Source: Geodermatophilus normandii
GTDB lineage: Bacteria; Actinomycetota; Actinomycetes; Mycobacteriales; Geodermatophilaceae
Direction: 5' to 3'
DNA: 64,000 bases
Assembly (NCBI RefSeq): GCF_003182485.1
Contig: NZ_QGTX01000001.1
Location: 2,252,001-2,316,000, forward strand
A model generated the notes under the pieces. That model saw only the letters and a program-made list of their open reading frames with translations. It was not told the origin of the DNA and searched no databases. Shown piece after piece: positions 19,948 to 32,008 of this stretch (its first letter is position 1; each line of letters opens with the position of its first letter). The translations under genes and the position numbers were made by a program.

Positions 19948-20807
19948 ACCCCCGCACGCTGCTCGCCGACGGCGCCCGCCGCCTGGCCGGCGCCGGCGTC
20001 GAGTCACCGCGCGTCGACGCCGAGCTGCTGCTCGCCCACGTGCTCGGGGTCCCGCGCGCGGCCCTGCTCACCCGCGACGACGTCGACGACGCGGCCGCCG
20101 CCCGCTTCGCCGCGCTGCTCGACCAGCGCGCCGGACGGGTCCCGCTGCAGCACCTCACCGGCCGGGCGCCGTTCCGTCACCTCGAGCTCGCCGTCGGCCC
20201 GGGCGTGTTCGTGCCGCGGCCGGAGACCGAGCAGCTCGTCGAGTGGGCGCTGGCGCGGCTCGCCGGCGTCGACGCGCCGGTCGTCGTCGACCTGGGCGCG
20301 GGGTCGGGCGCGATCGCGCTGTCACTCGCCCACGAGCACCCCGGCGCGCGGGTCACCGCCGTCGAGCGCGACCCGCAGGCCCTCGAGTGGACGCGGCACA
20401 ACGCCGCCCTGCGCGCGGCCGCCGGCGACCGCCCGGTGACGGTGCTCGCCGGGGACATGACCGACCCCGCGCTGCTGCGCGACCTCGACGGCACGGTCGA
20501 CCTCGTCGTCTCCAACCCGCCCTACGTGCCCGACGGCGCCCGGGTGCCACGGGAGGTCGCCGACCACGACCCGCCGCTCGCGCTGTGGGGCGGCCCCGAC
20601 GGCCTCGACGTCGTCCGCGGCCTGCTGACGACGGCGGCCCGGCTGCTGCGCCCCGGCGGCGCGCTGGGCATCGAGCACGCCGACCAGCAGGGGAGTGCGC
20701 TGCCCGCGCTGGTGCGCGGGACCGGCGAGTTCTCCGACGTCGCCGACCACCCGGACCTCGCCGGGCGCCCCCGCTTCACGACCGCCCGCCGGACCGCGCG
20801 AGACTGA
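19944..20807 (+). CDS. prmC: release factor glutamine methyltransferase with apparent CTG start
   Basis: SAM-dependent methyltransferase that N5-methylates the GGQ glutamine of release factors. The catalytic NPPY is at residues 191-194 (SNPPYVP) and the SAM motif is [14 protein letters not shown]. The family's N-terminal helical domain ([20 protein letters not shown]) is intact only if translation starts at CTG 19944, which overlaps the prfA stop as CTGA. No ATG, GTG or TTG occurs in frame between 19860 and 20040; the GTG at 20040 would delete 32 residues of that domain. A CTG start coupled to prfA termination is therefore the best reading. 287 aa. Confidence 0.85.
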   Translation: MNPRTLLADGARRLAGAGVESPRVDAELLLAHVLGVPRAALLTRDDVDDAAAARFAALLDQRAGRVPLQHLTGRAPFRHLELAVGPGVFVPRPETEQLVEWALARLAGVDAPVVVDLGAGSGAIALSLAHEHPGARVTAVERDPQALEWTRHNAALRAAAGDRPVTVLAGDMTDPALLRDLDGTVDLVVSNPPYVPDGARVPREVADHDPPLALWGGPDGLDVVRGLLTTAARLLRPGGALGIEHADQQGSALPALVRGTGEFSDVADHPDLAGRPRFTTARRTARD

Positions 20808-20813
20808 CCGGCC

Positions 20814-21455
20814 GTGGCCGACCTCTACGACTGCACCGACCCCGAGCAGCTGGCGGCGGGTCTGGACGCCGCCGCCGCGGCGATCGCCCGCGGCGAGCTG
20901 GTGCTCGTCCCCACCGACACCGTCTACGGCGTGGCCGCCGACGCGTTCTCGCCCACGGCGGTCGCCGGGCTGCTGGCGGCGAAGAACCGCGGCCGCGCGA
21001 TGCCGGTGCCCGTGCTCGTCGGGGAGGCCTCGACGCTGGCCGGCCTGACGATGAGCGTGCCGCGGGTGGCGCAGCGGCTGGCCGAGGCGTTCTGGCCCGG
21101 GGGACTCACCCTCGTCATCGAGCACGCGCCGTCGCTGGCCTGGGACCTCGGTGACGCCGAGGGGACCGTCGCCGTCCGCCTCCCCGACGACGACGTCGCC
21201 CGCGCCCTGCTGCGCCGCACCGGCCCGCTGGCGGTCAGCAGTGCCAACCGCTCCGGCCGGCCCGCCGCCACCAGCGCGGACGAGGCGACGGCGCAGCTCG
21301 GGGAGCACGCCGCGGTGGTCCTCGACGGCGGCCCGCGGGCCGGTTCGACGGCGAGCACGATCGTCGACTGCACCGGCCCGGTGCCGCGGGTGCTGCGGAT
21401 CGGCGCCGTCCCGGTCGAGCGGCTGCGCGAGGTCGTCCCCGAGACGACCGACTGA
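20814..21455 (+). CDS. tsaC: L-threonylcarbamoyladenylate synthase
   Basis: Sua5/YciO/YrdC-family enzyme making threonylcarbamoyl-AMP from threonine, bicarbonate and ATP for the t6A37 modification of ANN-decoding tRNAs. 213 aa, single YrdC domain: [31 protein letters not shown] and [15 protein letters not shown] are the typical stretches. It lacks the extra C-terminal Sua5 domain, hence the TsaC form. GTG start 6 bases after the prmC stop, in the same operon, the usual actinobacterial order. Confidence 0.93.
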   Translation: MADLYDCTDPEQLAAGLDAAAAAIARGELVLVPTDTVYGVAADAFSPTAVAGLLAAKNRGRAMPVPVLVGEASTLAGLTMSVPRVAQRLAEAFWPGGLTLVIEHAPSLAWDLGDAEGTVAVRLPDDDVARALLRRTGPLAVSSANRSGRPAATSADEATAQLGEHAAVVLDGGPRAGSTASTIVDCTGPVPRVLRIGAVPVERLREVVPETTD

Positions 21456-21495
21456 AGCGATCACTCGGGTCCCGCTGCCCCGGGGGACTGCGGGA

Positions 21496-21616
21496 TACCG
21501 TGGGGGGTGCCGCCAGTCCCGCCCGCCCTGTCGTCTCGCCTCCCGGGAGCACCGCGATGAGCACGCCCGCCGCGCGCCCGGCCGGGACCCGGCGCGGTCC
21601 CCACCGGAGCTGAGCC
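21496..21616 (+). promoter_or_regulatory. wecA leader with -10 box and two chained mini-ORFs
   Basis: TACCGT (21496-21501) is followed 5 bases later by GTG at 21507, fitting a leaderless start of a 17-codon ORF (VPPVPPALSSRLPGAPR). Its TGA overlaps an ATG (ATGA, 21557-21560) that has GGGAGC upstream and opens an 18-codon ORF (MSTPAARPAGTRRGPHRS) ending at 21613, three bases before the wecA GTG. This chain could pass ribosomes to wecA. It may be chance in GC-rich DNA. Confidence 0.35.
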
Positions 21617-22999
21617 GTGCGCGAGTACGCCGTCGTCCTGCTCACCGCGGGCCTGGTCACCTTCCTGGCCACCCCGGTCGTGCGGATCGCGGCGGTGCGG
21701 CTGCGCATGATGGCCGCGCCCCGCGAGCGCGACGTGCACGTCATCCCCACGCCGCGCGGCGGGGGAGTGGCCATGTACCTCGGCGTGGCGGCGGCGGTGA
21801 TGGTGGCCACCCGGTTGCCGGCCCTGCAGCGCACCTTCGACGACTCGCAGACCGCCGCGGTGCTCGTCGCCGGCGGGCTCATCTGCCTGCTCGGCGTGCT
21901 CGACGACAAGTTCGGCCTCGACGCGCTCACCAAGCTCACCGGCCAGATCGCCGCGGCCGGCGTCATGGTGCTGCTCGGCGTCCAGCTGGCGTTCCTCTTC
22001 CTGCCGTTCGCCGACATCGGGACCATCTCCTTCGGTCCGGACGTCGGCGTGCCGCTGACCATCCTGCTGACCGTCCTCGTGGTCAACGCGCTCAACTTCA
22101 TCGACGGCCTCGACGGCCTGGCCGCGGGCGTCTCGGCGATCGCCGCACTGGCGTTCTTCGCCTACAGCTACAACCTCAGCCGCGTCGGCTACGACGAGGT
22201 GGCCAGCGCCCCCGCCCTGATCACGGCCGTGCTCGCCGGGGCCTGCCTGGGGTTCCTGCCGCACAACTTCAGCCCGGCGCGGATCTTCATGGGCGACTCC
22301 GGGTCGATGCTCGTGGGCCTGATGCTGTCGGCCGCCGCGGTGAGCGCCACCGGCCGCGTCGACGCCCAGTCCTTCGACTCCGCCGCCAGCCTGCTGCCCC
22401 TCGCGCTGCCGCTCCTGGTGCCGATCGCGGTGCTCTTCATCCCGTTCGTCGACCTGCTCCTCGCGGTGATCCGGCGGACGCGCCGTGGGCAGTCGCCGTT
22501 CTCGCCGGACAAGATGCACCTGCACCACCGGCTGCTGTCCATCGGGCACTCGCACCGCCGGGCGGTGCTGACCATGTACTTCTGGGCGGCTCTCCTGTCC
22601 TTCGGCGCGGTGGCCCTCTCGGTCACCGGCGGGACGGTCGAGCTGCTCGTCGTGATCGGGGTGCTGCTCGTCGTGGGTGTCGTCGTCGTCCTGGGCCCGC
22701 ACGCCCGCCGTGCCGCCCGCGAGGCCCGGGCGGCCGAGATCGCCGCGCAACGCCGGCGCAGCCGGGCCGCCCACCCGACCGCCCGGGCGCACCGCTCGAC
22801 CAGACACCCGGCGGGCGCCACGTCGTCCACGGGTGCTCCGGCGTCCACGGGTGCTCCGGCGTCCACGGGGGCTCCGGCGTCCACGCCCACCACGGGTGCT
22901 CCGGCGTCCACGCTGCCGCCGGCCGCCCCCGTGCCGTCGGCGCCGGCGTCCGGGACCCCCGCCCCGCGCGCGGCCGGCGTCGGCCGGGGACTGCAGTGA
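21617..22999 (+). CDS. wecA: MraY/WecA-family undecaprenyl-phosphate sugar-1-phosphate transferase
   Basis: Polytopic membrane enzyme moving a sugar-1-phosphate (GlcNAc-1-P in WecA) from a UDP-sugar to undecaprenyl or decaprenyl phosphate, the first step of arabinogalactan-linker or other wall glycan synthesis. Motifs in order: DDKFGLDALTKL, NALNFIDGLDGLAAG, HNFSPARIFMGDSGS and HLHHRLLSIGHSHRR (the HLHHR loop separates WecA/TagO from MraY). About 11 transmembrane segments. The last ~95 residues are cytoplasmic, Arg/Ala-rich, then contain GAPAST repeats. GTG start; the stop overlaps the next gene by GTGA. Located just before the atp genes, as in mycobacteria and streptomycetes. Confidence 0.9.
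   Translation: MREYAVVLLTAGLVTFLATPVVRIAAVRLRMMAAPRERDVHVIPTPRGGGVAMYLGVAAAVMVATRLPALQRTFDDSQTAAVLVAGGLICLLGVLDDKFGLDALTKLTGQIAAAGVMVLLGVQLAFLFLPFADIGTISFGPDVGVPLTILLTVLVVNALNFIDGLDGLAAGVSAIAALAFFAYSYNLSRVGYDEVASAPALITAVLAGACLGFLPHNFSPARIFMGDSGSMLVGLMLSAAAVSATGRVDAQSFDSAASLLPLALPLLVPIAVLFIPFVDLLLAVIRRTRRGQSPFSPDKMHLHHRLLSIGHSHRRAVLTMYFWAALLSFGAVALSVTGGTVELLVVIGVLLVVGVVVVLGPHARRAAREARAAEIAAQRRRSRAAHPTARAHRSTRHPAGATSSTGAPASTGAPASTGAPASTPTTGAPASTLPPAAPVPSAPASGTPAPRAAGVGRGLQ
22829..22909 (+). repeat. 18-bp tandem repeat encoding TGAPAS/STGAPA units at the WecA C-terminus
   Basis: Three head-to-tail copies of an 18-bp unit (acgggtgctccggcgtcc; the third has one change) span 22829-22882, then a 9-bp spacer and a fourth exact copy at 22892-22909. 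Being in frame, copy-number change would only lengthen or shorten the disordered tail. Confidence 0.85.
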
Positions 23000-23472
23000 G
23001 CGCCCCCCGGCCGGCGACGCAGGTCCCCTGGGACCTGTCGTTCCTCAGGGTCGGCGCGCTGGTCACCGCCAGCGTCGCCGTCGTCGCCGCGCTGGTCGCG
23101 GGCCTCGTGGCCGGCTGGGCCGACGCCGCGGGCGTCCTGGTCGGAGCCCTCGTGGTGACGGCGTTCTTCGTCGTCTCCGGCGTCGTCATCGCCTGGGCGG
23201 GGCGGATCAACGAGACCTTCACGCTGCCGGCGGCGCTGGGCACGTTCTTCGTCAAGGCCGTCGTGCTCTTCGGGATCCTGAACGCCCTGCCGGAGGACGG
23301 CTGGCTCGACCGCCTCACGCTGGCCTGGTCGGTGGTCGTCGGCGCCCTGCTGTGGAGCGGCGTCCAGCTGCGGTGGGTGTGGACCCGGCCGCTCTACTAC
23401 GTGACGCCGCCCGCACCACCCGGTCAGGCGACGGTCCCCCCGGCACCGGGCGGGCCCGCGACACGCGGCTGA
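22996..23472 (+). CDS. ATP synthase I-like small membrane protein
   Basis: 158-aa membrane protein with four hydrophobic segments (about residues 15-40, 43-68, 75-100, 108-128) and a Pro-rich tail. It sits in the position of the mycobacterial Rv1303 gene (annotated ATP synthase protein I) between the WecA gene and atpB. The GTG at 22996 overlaps the wecA stop. It may help assemble the c-ring, as proposed for AtpI proteins; assignment rests mainly on position and topology. Confidence 0.7.
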   Translation: MSAPRPATQVPWDLSFLRVGALVTASVAVVAALVAGLVAGWADAAGVLVGALVVTAFFVVSGVVIAWAGRINETFTLPAALGTFFVKAVVLFGILNALPEDGWLDRLTLAWSVVVGALLWSGVQLRWVWTRPLYYVTPPAPPGQATVPPAPGGPATRG

Positions 23473-23478
23473 TAGGGT
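23473..23478 (+). promoter_or_regulatory. -10 box for leaderless atp operon mRNA
   Basis: TAGGGT directly follows the upstream stop codon and lies 7 bases before the ATG at 23486; no ribosome site is visible. Probable start of an atp transcript. Confidence 0.45.
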
Positions 23479-23485
23479 CCCCGCG

Positions 23486-23812
23486 ATGGCCGAGGACGAC
23501 CCCACCCGTGGGGAGCCCCGGCCCCGACCTGCGCGACCAGCCTCTCAGGGCAGCGGTGCCGAGACCGGTTACGCCGTCATCGGCACGATGATCTCCGGGA
23601 TGGCCGTGTGGGGCGGAGCCGGGTGGTTGCTCGACCGGTGGTTGGACACGCGGGTGTTCCTGCCGGTCGGGATCCTCCTGGGCATCTCGGTGGCGATCTA
23701 CCTGGTCGTCAAACGGTACGGCGGTCTGCCCCCAGCACCGGGGGCACCGGACAACGGCAAGACCCCGGGCGGACGACGGAGCCGGCCCAGGACGCAGAAG
23801 GGACAACGGTGA
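23486..23812 (+). CDS. AtpZ/AtpI family protein
   Basis: 108-aa protein of the AtpZ/AtpI (F0F1-ATPase gene 1) type: a charged N-terminus, two transmembrane helices (GYAVIGTMISGMAVWGGAGWL and VFLPVGILLGISVAIYLVV) joined by a short DRWLDTR loop, and a basic cytoplasmic tail. Members near atp operons are thought to be Mg2+ or assembly factors of the Fo sector. The ATG has a TAGGGT box 7 bases before. Its stop overlaps the atpB GTG (GTGA). Confidence 0.8.
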   Translation: MAEDDPTRGEPRPRPARPASQGSGAETGYAVIGTMISGMAVWGGAGWLLDRWLDTRVFLPVGILLGISVAIYLVVKRYGGLPPAPGAPDNGKTPGGRRSRPRTQKGQR

Positions 23813-24639
23813 CCTCCAGCGCCCTCGCGCTCGTGGACGTGCTCGCCGCCGAGGGCGGTGCTGCCGGAGACGGCTTCCAGGCCCCTGGCCTCGGCGAGTT
23901 CTACCCCGAGCCGATCGCCGAGTTCTCCCTGCTGGGCGTCGACTTCGCCATCACCCGCATCACGCTGGGCCTGTGGTTCGCCACGCTCGCGATGCTGGTC
24001 TTCATGGTCATGACGGTCCGCAAGCCGCAGATCGTCCCGGGCAAGCTGCAGTTCGTCGGGGAGAGCGGCTACTCGCTGGTCCGCGACGGCATCGCCCGCG
24101 ACGTCGTCGGGCCCCGGGGCATCCCGTTCGCGCCGTTCCTGGCGTCGCTGTTCTTCTTCATCCTCGCGAACAACTTCATGTCGATCCTGCCGCTGGCGCA
24201 GATCTCGCCGATGTCGAAGTTCGCGTTCCCGCTGGTGCTGGCCGCGATCTGCTGGGTGCTCTACATCTACATCGGCATCCGGGAGCAGGGCGCCGGCCGC
24301 TACTTCAAGGACATCCTGTTCCTGCCCGGCGTGCCCAAGCCGATGTACATCCTGGTCACGCCCATCGAGATCCTGCAGAACTTCATCGTCCGGCCGTTCA
24401 CCCTGGCCGTCCGGCTCTTCGCGAACATGTTCGCCGGCCACATGCTGCTGGTGGTCTTCTCGCTCGGCGCGGTGTACCTCTTCAGCCGGGACAACTTCTC
24501 GATCATCTTCGGGCCCATCTCGGCGCTCATGGCGATCGTCATGACGTTCTTCGAGCTGCTGGTCATCTTCCTGCAGGCCTACGTCTTCACCGTGCTGATG
24601 GGGACCTACCTCAACGGCTCGATCGAGGCCGAGCACTGA
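23809..24639 (+). CDS. atpB: ATP synthase Fo subunit a
   Basis: Stator half-channel subunit for proton flow past the c-ring; 276 aa, five or six membrane helices. The essential Arg lies in FTLAVRLFANMFAGHMLLV and the C-terminal helix FFELLVIFLQAYVFTVLMGTYL is typical. GTG at 23809 overlaps the previous stop; a longer in-frame start upstream would read through the AtpZ gene and is rejected. N-terminal ~40 residues are periplasmic-side and acidic. Confidence 0.95.
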   Translation: MTSSALALVDVLAAEGGAAGDGFQAPGLGEFYPEPIAEFSLLGVDFAITRITLGLWFATLAMLVFMVMTVRKPQIVPGKLQFVGESGYSLVRDGIARDVVGPRGIPFAPFLASLFFFILANNFMSILPLAQISPMSKFAFPLVLAAICWVLYIYIGIREQGAGRYFKDILFLPGVPKPMYILVTPIEILQNFIVRPFTLAVRLFANMFAGHMLLVVFSLGAVYLFSRDNFSIIFGPISALMAIVMTFFELLVIFLQAYVFTVLMGTYLNGSIEAEH

Positions 24640-24733
24640 CGGCCTGACCGTGCACCGCCCGGACCGCACCACCCGCTAGACCCCCGCAAGCCGCCCGGAC
24701 AACCGGGCGACGACACAGGAGGAACACCCCGTC

Positions 24734-24961
24734 ATGAGTCTTCTGGCTGAGCTGCAGGGCAGCATCGGCTCCGTGGGCTACGGCCTGGCCGCCATCGGCC
24801 CGGGCATCGGAGTCGGCATCGTCTGGGCCGCCTACATCCAGGCCACCGCGCGCCAGCCCGAGTCGGCCGGCCTCACCCGGACCTACGCGTTCCTCGGGTT
24901 CGCCCTCTCCGAGGCGCTGGCGCTGATCGGCTTCGTCGTCCCCTTCGTCTTCGGCACCTGA
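24734..24961 (+). CDS. atpE: ATP synthase Fo subunit c
   Basis: 75-aa two-helix hairpin forming the rotor ring. The proton-carrying carboxylate is Glu60 (FALSEALALIGFV) and the polar loop is ARQPE (residues 39-43). The glycine-rich first helix GPGIGVGIV packs the ring. Strong ribosome site AGGAGGA about 11 bases before ATG. Mycobacterial AtpE, the bedaquiline target, has the equivalent Glu61. Confidence 0.97.
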   Translation: MSLLAELQGSIGSVGYGLAAIGPGIGVGIVWAAYIQATARQPESAGLTRTYAFLGFALSEALALIGFVVPFVFGT

Positions 24962-25010
24962 TCCGGGCCTCCGGCCGCGGGTTCCCGACTGAGACAGGGA
25001 CACTGAGAGC

Positions 25011-25595
25011 ATGAGAATCCTCGCAGCGGAGGAGGCGCACAACCCGCTCCTCCCGCCCCTCGGCGAGATCATCATCGGGCTGATCGCCTTCGCGATCGTC
25101 ATGCTGGTCTTCTTCCGGTTCATCGCGCCGCGCTTCGAGCAGGTCTTCCGGGCCCGCCGCGAGGCCATCGAGGGCGGGATCGAGCGGGCGGAGGCCATGC
25201 AGGCCGAGGCCAAGGCGGCGCTGGAGCAGTACCGCGCCCAGCTGGCCGAGGCCCGCACCGAGGCCGCGCAGATCCGCGACCAGGCCCGTGCCGAGGGCCA
25301 GCAGATCCTCGAGGAGCTGCGGACCCAGGCGCAGGAGGAGTCGGCTCGCATCGTCGCCCGCGGCGAGGAGCAGCTGGCCGCCAACCGGCAGTCGGTCATC
25401 AACGAGCTGCGCGGCCAGATCGGCGCGCTCGCCGTCGACCTCGCCGGCCGGGTGGTGGGGGAGTCCCTGGAGGACGAGTCCCGCCGTCGGGGCACCGTCG
25501 ACCGGTTCCTCGACCAGCTCGACGGGATGGCCGGGGGCGGTGCCTCCGACGGCCGTACCGGCAGCACGGTGTTCGTCCCCGGCGGCGACCGCTGA
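25011..25595 (+). CDS. atpF: ATP synthase Fo subunit b
   Basis: Peripheral stalk subunit, 194 aa: one N-terminal membrane helix (about residues 19-40) then a long Ala/Glu/Gln-rich coiled coil to residue about 165 that dimerises and reaches the F1 head. The C-terminal 25 residues are Gly/Ser-rich. ATG follows the AtpE gene by 50 bases. The stop overlaps the atpH ATG (TGATG). Confidence 0.95.
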   Translation: MRILAAEEAHNPLLPPLGEIIIGLIAFAIVMLVFFRFIAPRFEQVFRARREAIEGGIERAEAMQAEAKAALEQYRAQLAEARTEAAQIRDQARAEGQQILEELRTQAQEESARIVARGEEQLAANRQSVINELRGQIGALAVDLAGRVVGESLEDESRRRGTVDRFLDQLDGMAGGGASDGRTGSTVFVPGGDR

Positions 25596-26413
25596 TGGAC
25601 GCCTCCAGCCGGGCGGCGCTCGCGGCCAGCCGCGAGCGCCTGGCGGAGACCACCAGCGGCGCCGCGGGTCCGGGGCTGCTGGCGCTGGCCGACGAGCTGT
25701 TCGCCGTCGCGCGGCTGCTCGACGGGCAGATCTCGCTGCGCCGGGCGTTGTCGGACCCGGCGGGCAAGCCCGCCGACCGGGCCGGCCTCGCCCGCCGCAT
25801 CCTCGGCACCCGCGTCTCCGCCGCCGCCGTCGACCTCGTCGAGACCGTCGCCCGGCAGCGCTGGTCGCGGCCGCTCGACCTCGTCGAGGCGGTCGAGACG
25901 CTCGCCACCGACACCGCACTGGACGCCGCGGAGGCGCGCGGTGAGCTCGAGGGCGTCGAGGACGAGCTGTTCCGCTTCGGCCGGATCGTCGGCGGCGACC
26001 CGGAGCTGTCCCGCATCCTCTCCGACGACGCCGCGCCGGCCGAGGGCCGGGCGGCGCTGCTCGACCGGCTGCTGTCGGGCCGGGTCAGCCCCGTCACCGA
26101 GCAGCTGGTGCGGAACTCGCTGACCGGCCGGCACGTGGGTAACGCAGAGGTCCGCGTCGAGCGCCTGTCCGAGGCGGCCTCCGCCCGGCGGGGCCGGTCG
26201 GTCGCCCACGTGACGACGGCGGTGGCGCTGACCGCGGCGCAGGAGCAGCGGCTGCGCGACGTGCTCGGCCGGATCTACGGGCGGACGATCGGTCTGCAGG
26301 TGACCGTCGACCCCGAGGTGCTCGGCGGACTCGTCGTGCGCGTCGGCGACGAGGTCATCGACGGCAGCATCGCCAACCGGCTCGAGGTCGCGGGCCGCCG
26401 GCTCGCCGGCTGA
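25595..26413 (+). CDS. atpH: ATP synthase F1 subunit delta
   Basis: Joins the peripheral stalk to the top of F1. 272 aa, longer than the ~180 aa of E. coli delta but usual for many actinobacteria, which have extra N-terminal helices; it is not fused to subunit b as in mycobacteria. The conserved C-terminal part is [19 protein letters not shown] and [28 protein letters not shown] overlaps the atpF stop by one base. Confidence 0.95.
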   Translation: MDASSRAALAASRERLAETTSGAAGPGLLALADELFAVARLLDGQISLRRALSDPAGKPADRAGLARRILGTRVSAAAVDLVETVARQRWSRPLDLVEAVETLATDTALDAAEARGELEGVEDELFRFGRIVGGDPELSRILSDDAAPAEGRAALLDRLLSGRVSPVTEQLVRNSLTGRHVGNAEVRVERLSEAASARRGRSVAHVTTAVALTAAQEQRLRDVLGRIYGRTIGLQVTVDPEVLGGLVVRVGDEVIDGSIANRLEVAGRRLAG

Positions 26414-26468
26414 CGCGACCACCCCCGAACCACAGACTCACCACCCAGCAGGGAAGAGGACGCCCGCC

Positions 26469-28085
<1,617 letters not shown>

Positions 28086-28086
28086 C

Positions 28087-30526
<2,440 letters not shown>

Positions 30527-30541
30527 GTTCCACCGGACCGC

Positions 30542-30583
30542 CACGACGGCCGGGTGCCCCTTCCGGGGCACCCGGCCGTCGTG
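30542..30583 (+). terminator. strong terminator hairpin after atpD
   Basis: Perfect 19-bp stem (30542-30560 and 30565-30583) with tetraloop TTCC, 15 bases after the atpD stop. It lies inside what is normally an unbroken atpD-atpC gene pair. The rest of the 250-base gap to 30776 holds a TTGACC at 30658 but no clear partner -10. Confidence 0.8.
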
Positions 30584-30776
30584 CGTCCGGGGTGGCGTGT
30601 GCGTGGGCGGACGGTGACCCAGTGTCGGGACCGGCCCGGGAGTGCCACCCGGAGGGGTTGACCTCCCCGGTCGGGTGGGCAGTTCCCTTTGCGACGCGCC
30701 CTCAAGAGCGGGAGCCTTCCTGCCGATCGAGCAGGTGGCGCCCGGAGGGACCGGACGTGCAGCGCAGGAGACGACG

Positions 30777-30989
30777 ATGGACTGGCTGGATGCGACCAGC
30801 ACCGACGGCACGGTGACCCGCCTGCCGGCGGGGACCGCCGATCCCGGCTGGACGTGGCCACCGTCGGCGGCGGTGTCCTCCGTGCAGGACATCTCCTACG
30901 ACACCGAGGACTGGGCGCCGGCGTCCACCGTCCGCCACCCGTGGGTCCGGGTCGGGCGCTGGACGCTGCTGTACCGCCGCGCGGCCTGA
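30777..30989 (+). CDS. small hypothetical protein between atpD and atpC
   Basis: 70-aa soluble protein, not recognised. ATG at 30777 has AGGAG 8 bases upstream. The sequence is rich in Trp (MDWLDATS, WTWPPS, DWAPAS, HPWVRVGRW) and ends WTLLYRRAA; no signal peptide or membrane helix. It is separated from atpD by a terminator and from atpC by about 190 bases, so it is probably expressed on its own. Possibly an inserted lineage-specific gene. Confidence 0.6.
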   Translation: MDWLDATSTDGTVTRLPAGTADPGWTWPPSAAVSSVQDISYDTEDWAPASTVRHPWVRVGRWTLLYRRAA

Positions 30990-31102
30990 GGGACCCTCCT
31001 GCCCCACCGCCCGCACGCCCGCGGCGGGACTCCGCACGAGGGCCACGAGCCCGGGCGGGTGAGCGCCGGGCGACCCACGCCGGACACGCCCGGGCGCGCG
31101 GC

Positions 31103-31108
31103 TAGAGT
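31103..31108 (+). promoter_or_regulatory. candidate -10 box for atpC
   Basis: TAGAGT lies 74 bases before the atpC GTG, in a gene-free stretch of 193 bases. Together with the terminator after atpD it suggests atpC and DUF2550 have their own promoter. No convincing -35 box is seen. Confidence 0.35.
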
Positions 31109-31182
31109 GGAGACGACCGTCGCCGTGCCCGCTTCCCGGCCGGCGTCCCAGCACCGCCCGTCGGTGGATCCGGAGGAGTGTC

Positions 31183-31572
31183 GTGGCGACCCTGCAGGTC
31201 GAGTTGGTGGCCGTCGAGCGGACCATCTGGTCCGGTGAGGCCAGCATGGTCATCGCCCGTACGACCGAGGGCGAGATCGGCGTCCTGCCCAGCCACGCCC
31301 CGCTGCTCGGCGAGCTCGCACCCGGCGGTGTCGTCACCATCCGCACGACCGAGGGCCAGGACGTCGTCGCCGCCGCCCACGGGGGCTTCCTGTCGGTGAC
31401 GCCGCAGGGGGTGTCCATCCTCGCCGAGACGGCGGAGATCGCCTCCGAGATCGACGTCGAGCGGGCCCGCGAGGCCCTGCGCCGCGCCGAGCAGGCCGGG
31501 GACGACCCCGAGGCCCTCGCCGCCGCCCGCCGCGCGCAGTCCCGGTTGCGCGCCGCCGGACAGGCCGACTGA
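31183..31572 (+). CDS. atpC: ATP synthase F1 subunit epsilon
   Basis: 129-aa epsilon subunit, coupling rotor to c-ring and restraining ATP hydrolysis. N-terminal beta-sandwich: [34 protein letters not shown]-terminal helical pair rich in Arg/Ala/Glu ([28 protein letters not shown]). GTG start with GGAGGAG upstream. Unusually set apart from atpD by a terminator and a small gene. Confidence 0.95.
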   Translation: MATLQVELVAVERTIWSGEASMVIARTTEGEIGVLPSHAPLLGELAPGGVVTIRTTEGQDVVAAAHGGFLSVTPQGVSILAETAEIASEIDVERAREALRRAEQAGDDPEALAAARRAQSRLRAAGQAD

Positions 31573-31603
31573 CCCCACCGGACCGCGCCCGCCCGACGTC
31601 CCG

Positions 31604-32005
31604 GTGACCACCGCCCTCCTCGTCCTCACCGGGGTGCTGGTCGTCGTCCTGGTGGTCGCCTTCCTGATCCGCCGCCGGTTCCTGCTGTCCGGGCTCGGCG
31701 CGGTGACCATGTGGCTGCGTCCGGCCGGGCGCTCCCGGTGGGCGGTGGGCGTCGCGTGGTACGGCGGGGACGCGCTGCTGTGGTACCGCGCCGTGTCCCT
31801 GTCGGTGCGTCCGCAGCAGCGGCTGTGCCGCACCGAGGTGCACGTCGCGAGCCGGCGGGGCCCGAGCCGCGAGGACGTCGCCCTCCCCGACGACGCCGTC
31901 GTCCTCAACTGCGACACCAACCGCGGCCCCACCGAGCTGGCCATGGACCCCTCGACGGTGACCGGCTTCCTGTCCTGGGTGGAGTCCGCCCCACCCGTTC
32001 CCTGA
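31604..32005 (+). CDS. DUF2550 domain-containing protein
   Basis: 133-aa protein with one N-terminal membrane helix (TTALLVLTGVLVVVLVVAFLI) and a DUF2550 domain (GDALLWYRAVSLSVRPQQRLCR). It occupies the same place after atpC as mycobacterial Rv1312. GTG start. Function unknown; the stop lies 3 bases from the convergent cobalamin adenosyltransferase stop. Confidence 0.85.
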   Translation: MTTALLVLTGVLVVVLVVAFLIRRRFLLSGLGAVTMWLRPAGRSRWAVGVAWYGGDALLWYRAVSLSVRPQQRLCRTEVHVASRRGPSREDVALPDDAVVLNCDTNRGPTELAMDPSTVTGFLSWVESAPPVP

Positions 32006-32008
32006 GGA

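Noticed and set aside
20040..20807. PrmC starting at GTG 20040
   Set aside because: It would remove 32 residues of the conserved N-terminal domain that are encoded intact from 19944.
30658..30686. Promoter of the 70-aa gene with -35 TTGACC
   Set aside because: No TAnnnT box is found at 16-19 bases spacing (the sequence reads AGTTCC), so the -35 alone is not convincing.
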